A stretch of DNA of 5,862 bases from Acidobacteriota bacterium (lineage in GTDB: Bacteria; Acidobacteriota; Aminicenantia; UBA2199). The DNA is taken from assembly GCA_028749105.1 (NCBI GenBank), contig JAQUQF010000119.1:1-5862 (forward strand), read 5' to 3'. Both the position numbers and the translations under genes were made by a program. The notes under the pieces are model-generated. The model made no database searches. It was not told the origin of the DNA and worked only from the letters and a program-made list of their open reading frames with translations. Shown one piece after another: positions 5,282 to 5,862 of this stretch (positions within the stretch are counted from its first letter, which is position 1; each line of letters starts with the position of its first letter).

Positions 5282-5862
5282 TCATTTCTCCTTTGCATCC
5301 ATCTTCTTCAACAGCAGGCGGCCGAAACCGCCCTGGCCCTTGGCATTGCGTATGCCCATCCATAACTCATCCGACAACAGTTCACGGTCGGCGGGCCGCA
5401 GCCGCAGGCGGCGGAAAACATCCCGGATCATGAACCCTTTCCAAAGCGGCACGTCAGGATGGCCCTCGCCGCAGATCTCGATCTCTCCGGCGCCAGCGGA
5501 TGCCACATGGAAACGCAGGCGGAACGGGAACTTCTGATCCACCAAGACCAGCGACTTGACCTGCTTTTCCAACAATCCTGCCGCCTGGTTCAGATCGGCC
5601 GAAAAATCCAGCTCATCCCCTACCCATTCAGCAGGGAGGGCGGCGATCCCTCCCGGTGTCGTGTCAGCGGGAAGGAAGCGGTGGTTGAGCAGCTTCAGCA
5701 GGTTGGCCAACATGGGGAAAACTTTAAAATACAGGCCTGTCTTGGCCGGATAGTGGCGGTAGCGCGGTTCCAGCCCGACCAGGAAATCGCGGTAGAAACC
5801 GGAAGCGTCCCGCTCAAATGCGAAAGAATTGGATCCTGGGTTCAGCAGAAAGGGAAATTTCT
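5282..5862 (-). CDS. Hypothetical protein, partial (5' end outside window)
   Basis: I do not recognise this protein. The minus-strand frame is open from the window edge (first complete codon at 5860) to a TGA at 5284-5282, giving 192 visible residues. An internal ATG at 5713 exists, but the frame continues upstream of it for 49 codons without a stop and with protein-like composition, so the true start is probably outside the window. The visible part is soluble-looking, with no membrane segment. It is rich in aromatic and basic residues: an early stretch with RYRHYPAKTGLYFKVFP, a hydrophobic helix-like LANLLKLLNHRF, a beta-rich middle around FPFRLRFHV, and a basic C-terminus with RRLRLRP, GQGGFGRLLLKK and a lysine-rich end. 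The stop lies 3 nt before the fabD start, and the fabD ribosome binding site lies inside its last codons, so the two are probably co-transcribed. The neighbourhood hints at a lipid or housekeeping context, but no function can be assigned. Confidence 0.8.
   Translation of the reverse strand, partial: KFPFLLNPGSNSFAFERDASGFYRDFLVGLEPRYRHYPAKTGLYFKVFPMLANLLKLLNHRFLPADTTPGGIAALPAEWVGDELDFSADLNQAAGLLEKQVKSLVLVDQKFPFRLRFHVASAGAGEIEICGEGHPDVPLWKGFMIRDVFRRLRLRPADRELLSDELWMGIRNAKGQGGFGRLLLKKMDAKEK

Noticed and set aside
4115..5365. 416-codon plus-strand open frame
   Set aside because: It covers fabD in antisense. fabD has every catalytic motif on the minus strand, and the plus-strand product has low-complexity His/Arg/Gly-rich shadow composition.

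Overview
The window carries seven genes, all on the minus strand and so transcribed from high to low coordinates. In order these are the 3' part of an unrecognised protein gene (5862-5282), fabD (5278-4328), a 261-nt AT-rich gap, and pilM-pilN-pilO-pilP-pilQ. The window ends inside pilQ, in its secretin/TonB N-terminal (STN) domain. The plus strand shows only long shadow frames opposite these genes. There is no RNA gene, mobile element or CRISPR array that I can support.

The organism is a Gram-negative-type (diderm) bacterium, because it encodes an outer-membrane secretin and the periplasmic type IV pilus alignment proteins. Coding DNA is fairly GC-rich and the intergenic gap is AT-rich. The sequence does not fix the phylum. 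An Acidobacteriota- or Aminicenantes-like lineage is a guess from overall character, not a demonstrated placement.

The pil block is compact. pilM and pilN overlap by 4 nt (ATGA), pilN and pilO are 2 nt apart, pilO and pilP share 1 nt (TAATG), and pilP and pilQ overlap by 20 nt. This is the architecture of one translationally coupled operon. Its products form the PilMNOPQ alignment complex: the cytoplasmic actin-like PilM binds the N-terminal tail of PilN, PilN and PilO pair through inner-membrane and periplasmic coiled-coil/ferredoxin-like parts, and PilP links them to the PilQ secretin. The pilQ reading frame (426 visible codons from an ATG at 1278) is open to the window edge.

Upstream, fabD (malonyl-CoA:ACP transacylase) has all its catalytic residues. 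It lies 3 nt after the unidentified gene, so those two probably form a separate transcription unit. A TTGACT -35 element, a 17-nt spacer and an A-rich -10 lie just before pilM. They are overlapped by a 19-bp palindrome and a 13-bp direct repeat at 19-bp spacing, which is the best candidate for an uncharacterised control site here.

I do not see a new multi-gene system. The points worth checking are departures from the usual PilMNOP pattern (PilP without a lipobox cysteine, PilM with Asn in the phosphate-2 motif, PilN with a Lys inserted in its PilM-binding motif, a basic Pro/Ala tail on PilO), a G8 tract early in pilM, the operator-like promoter repeats, and the unidentified gene before fabD.
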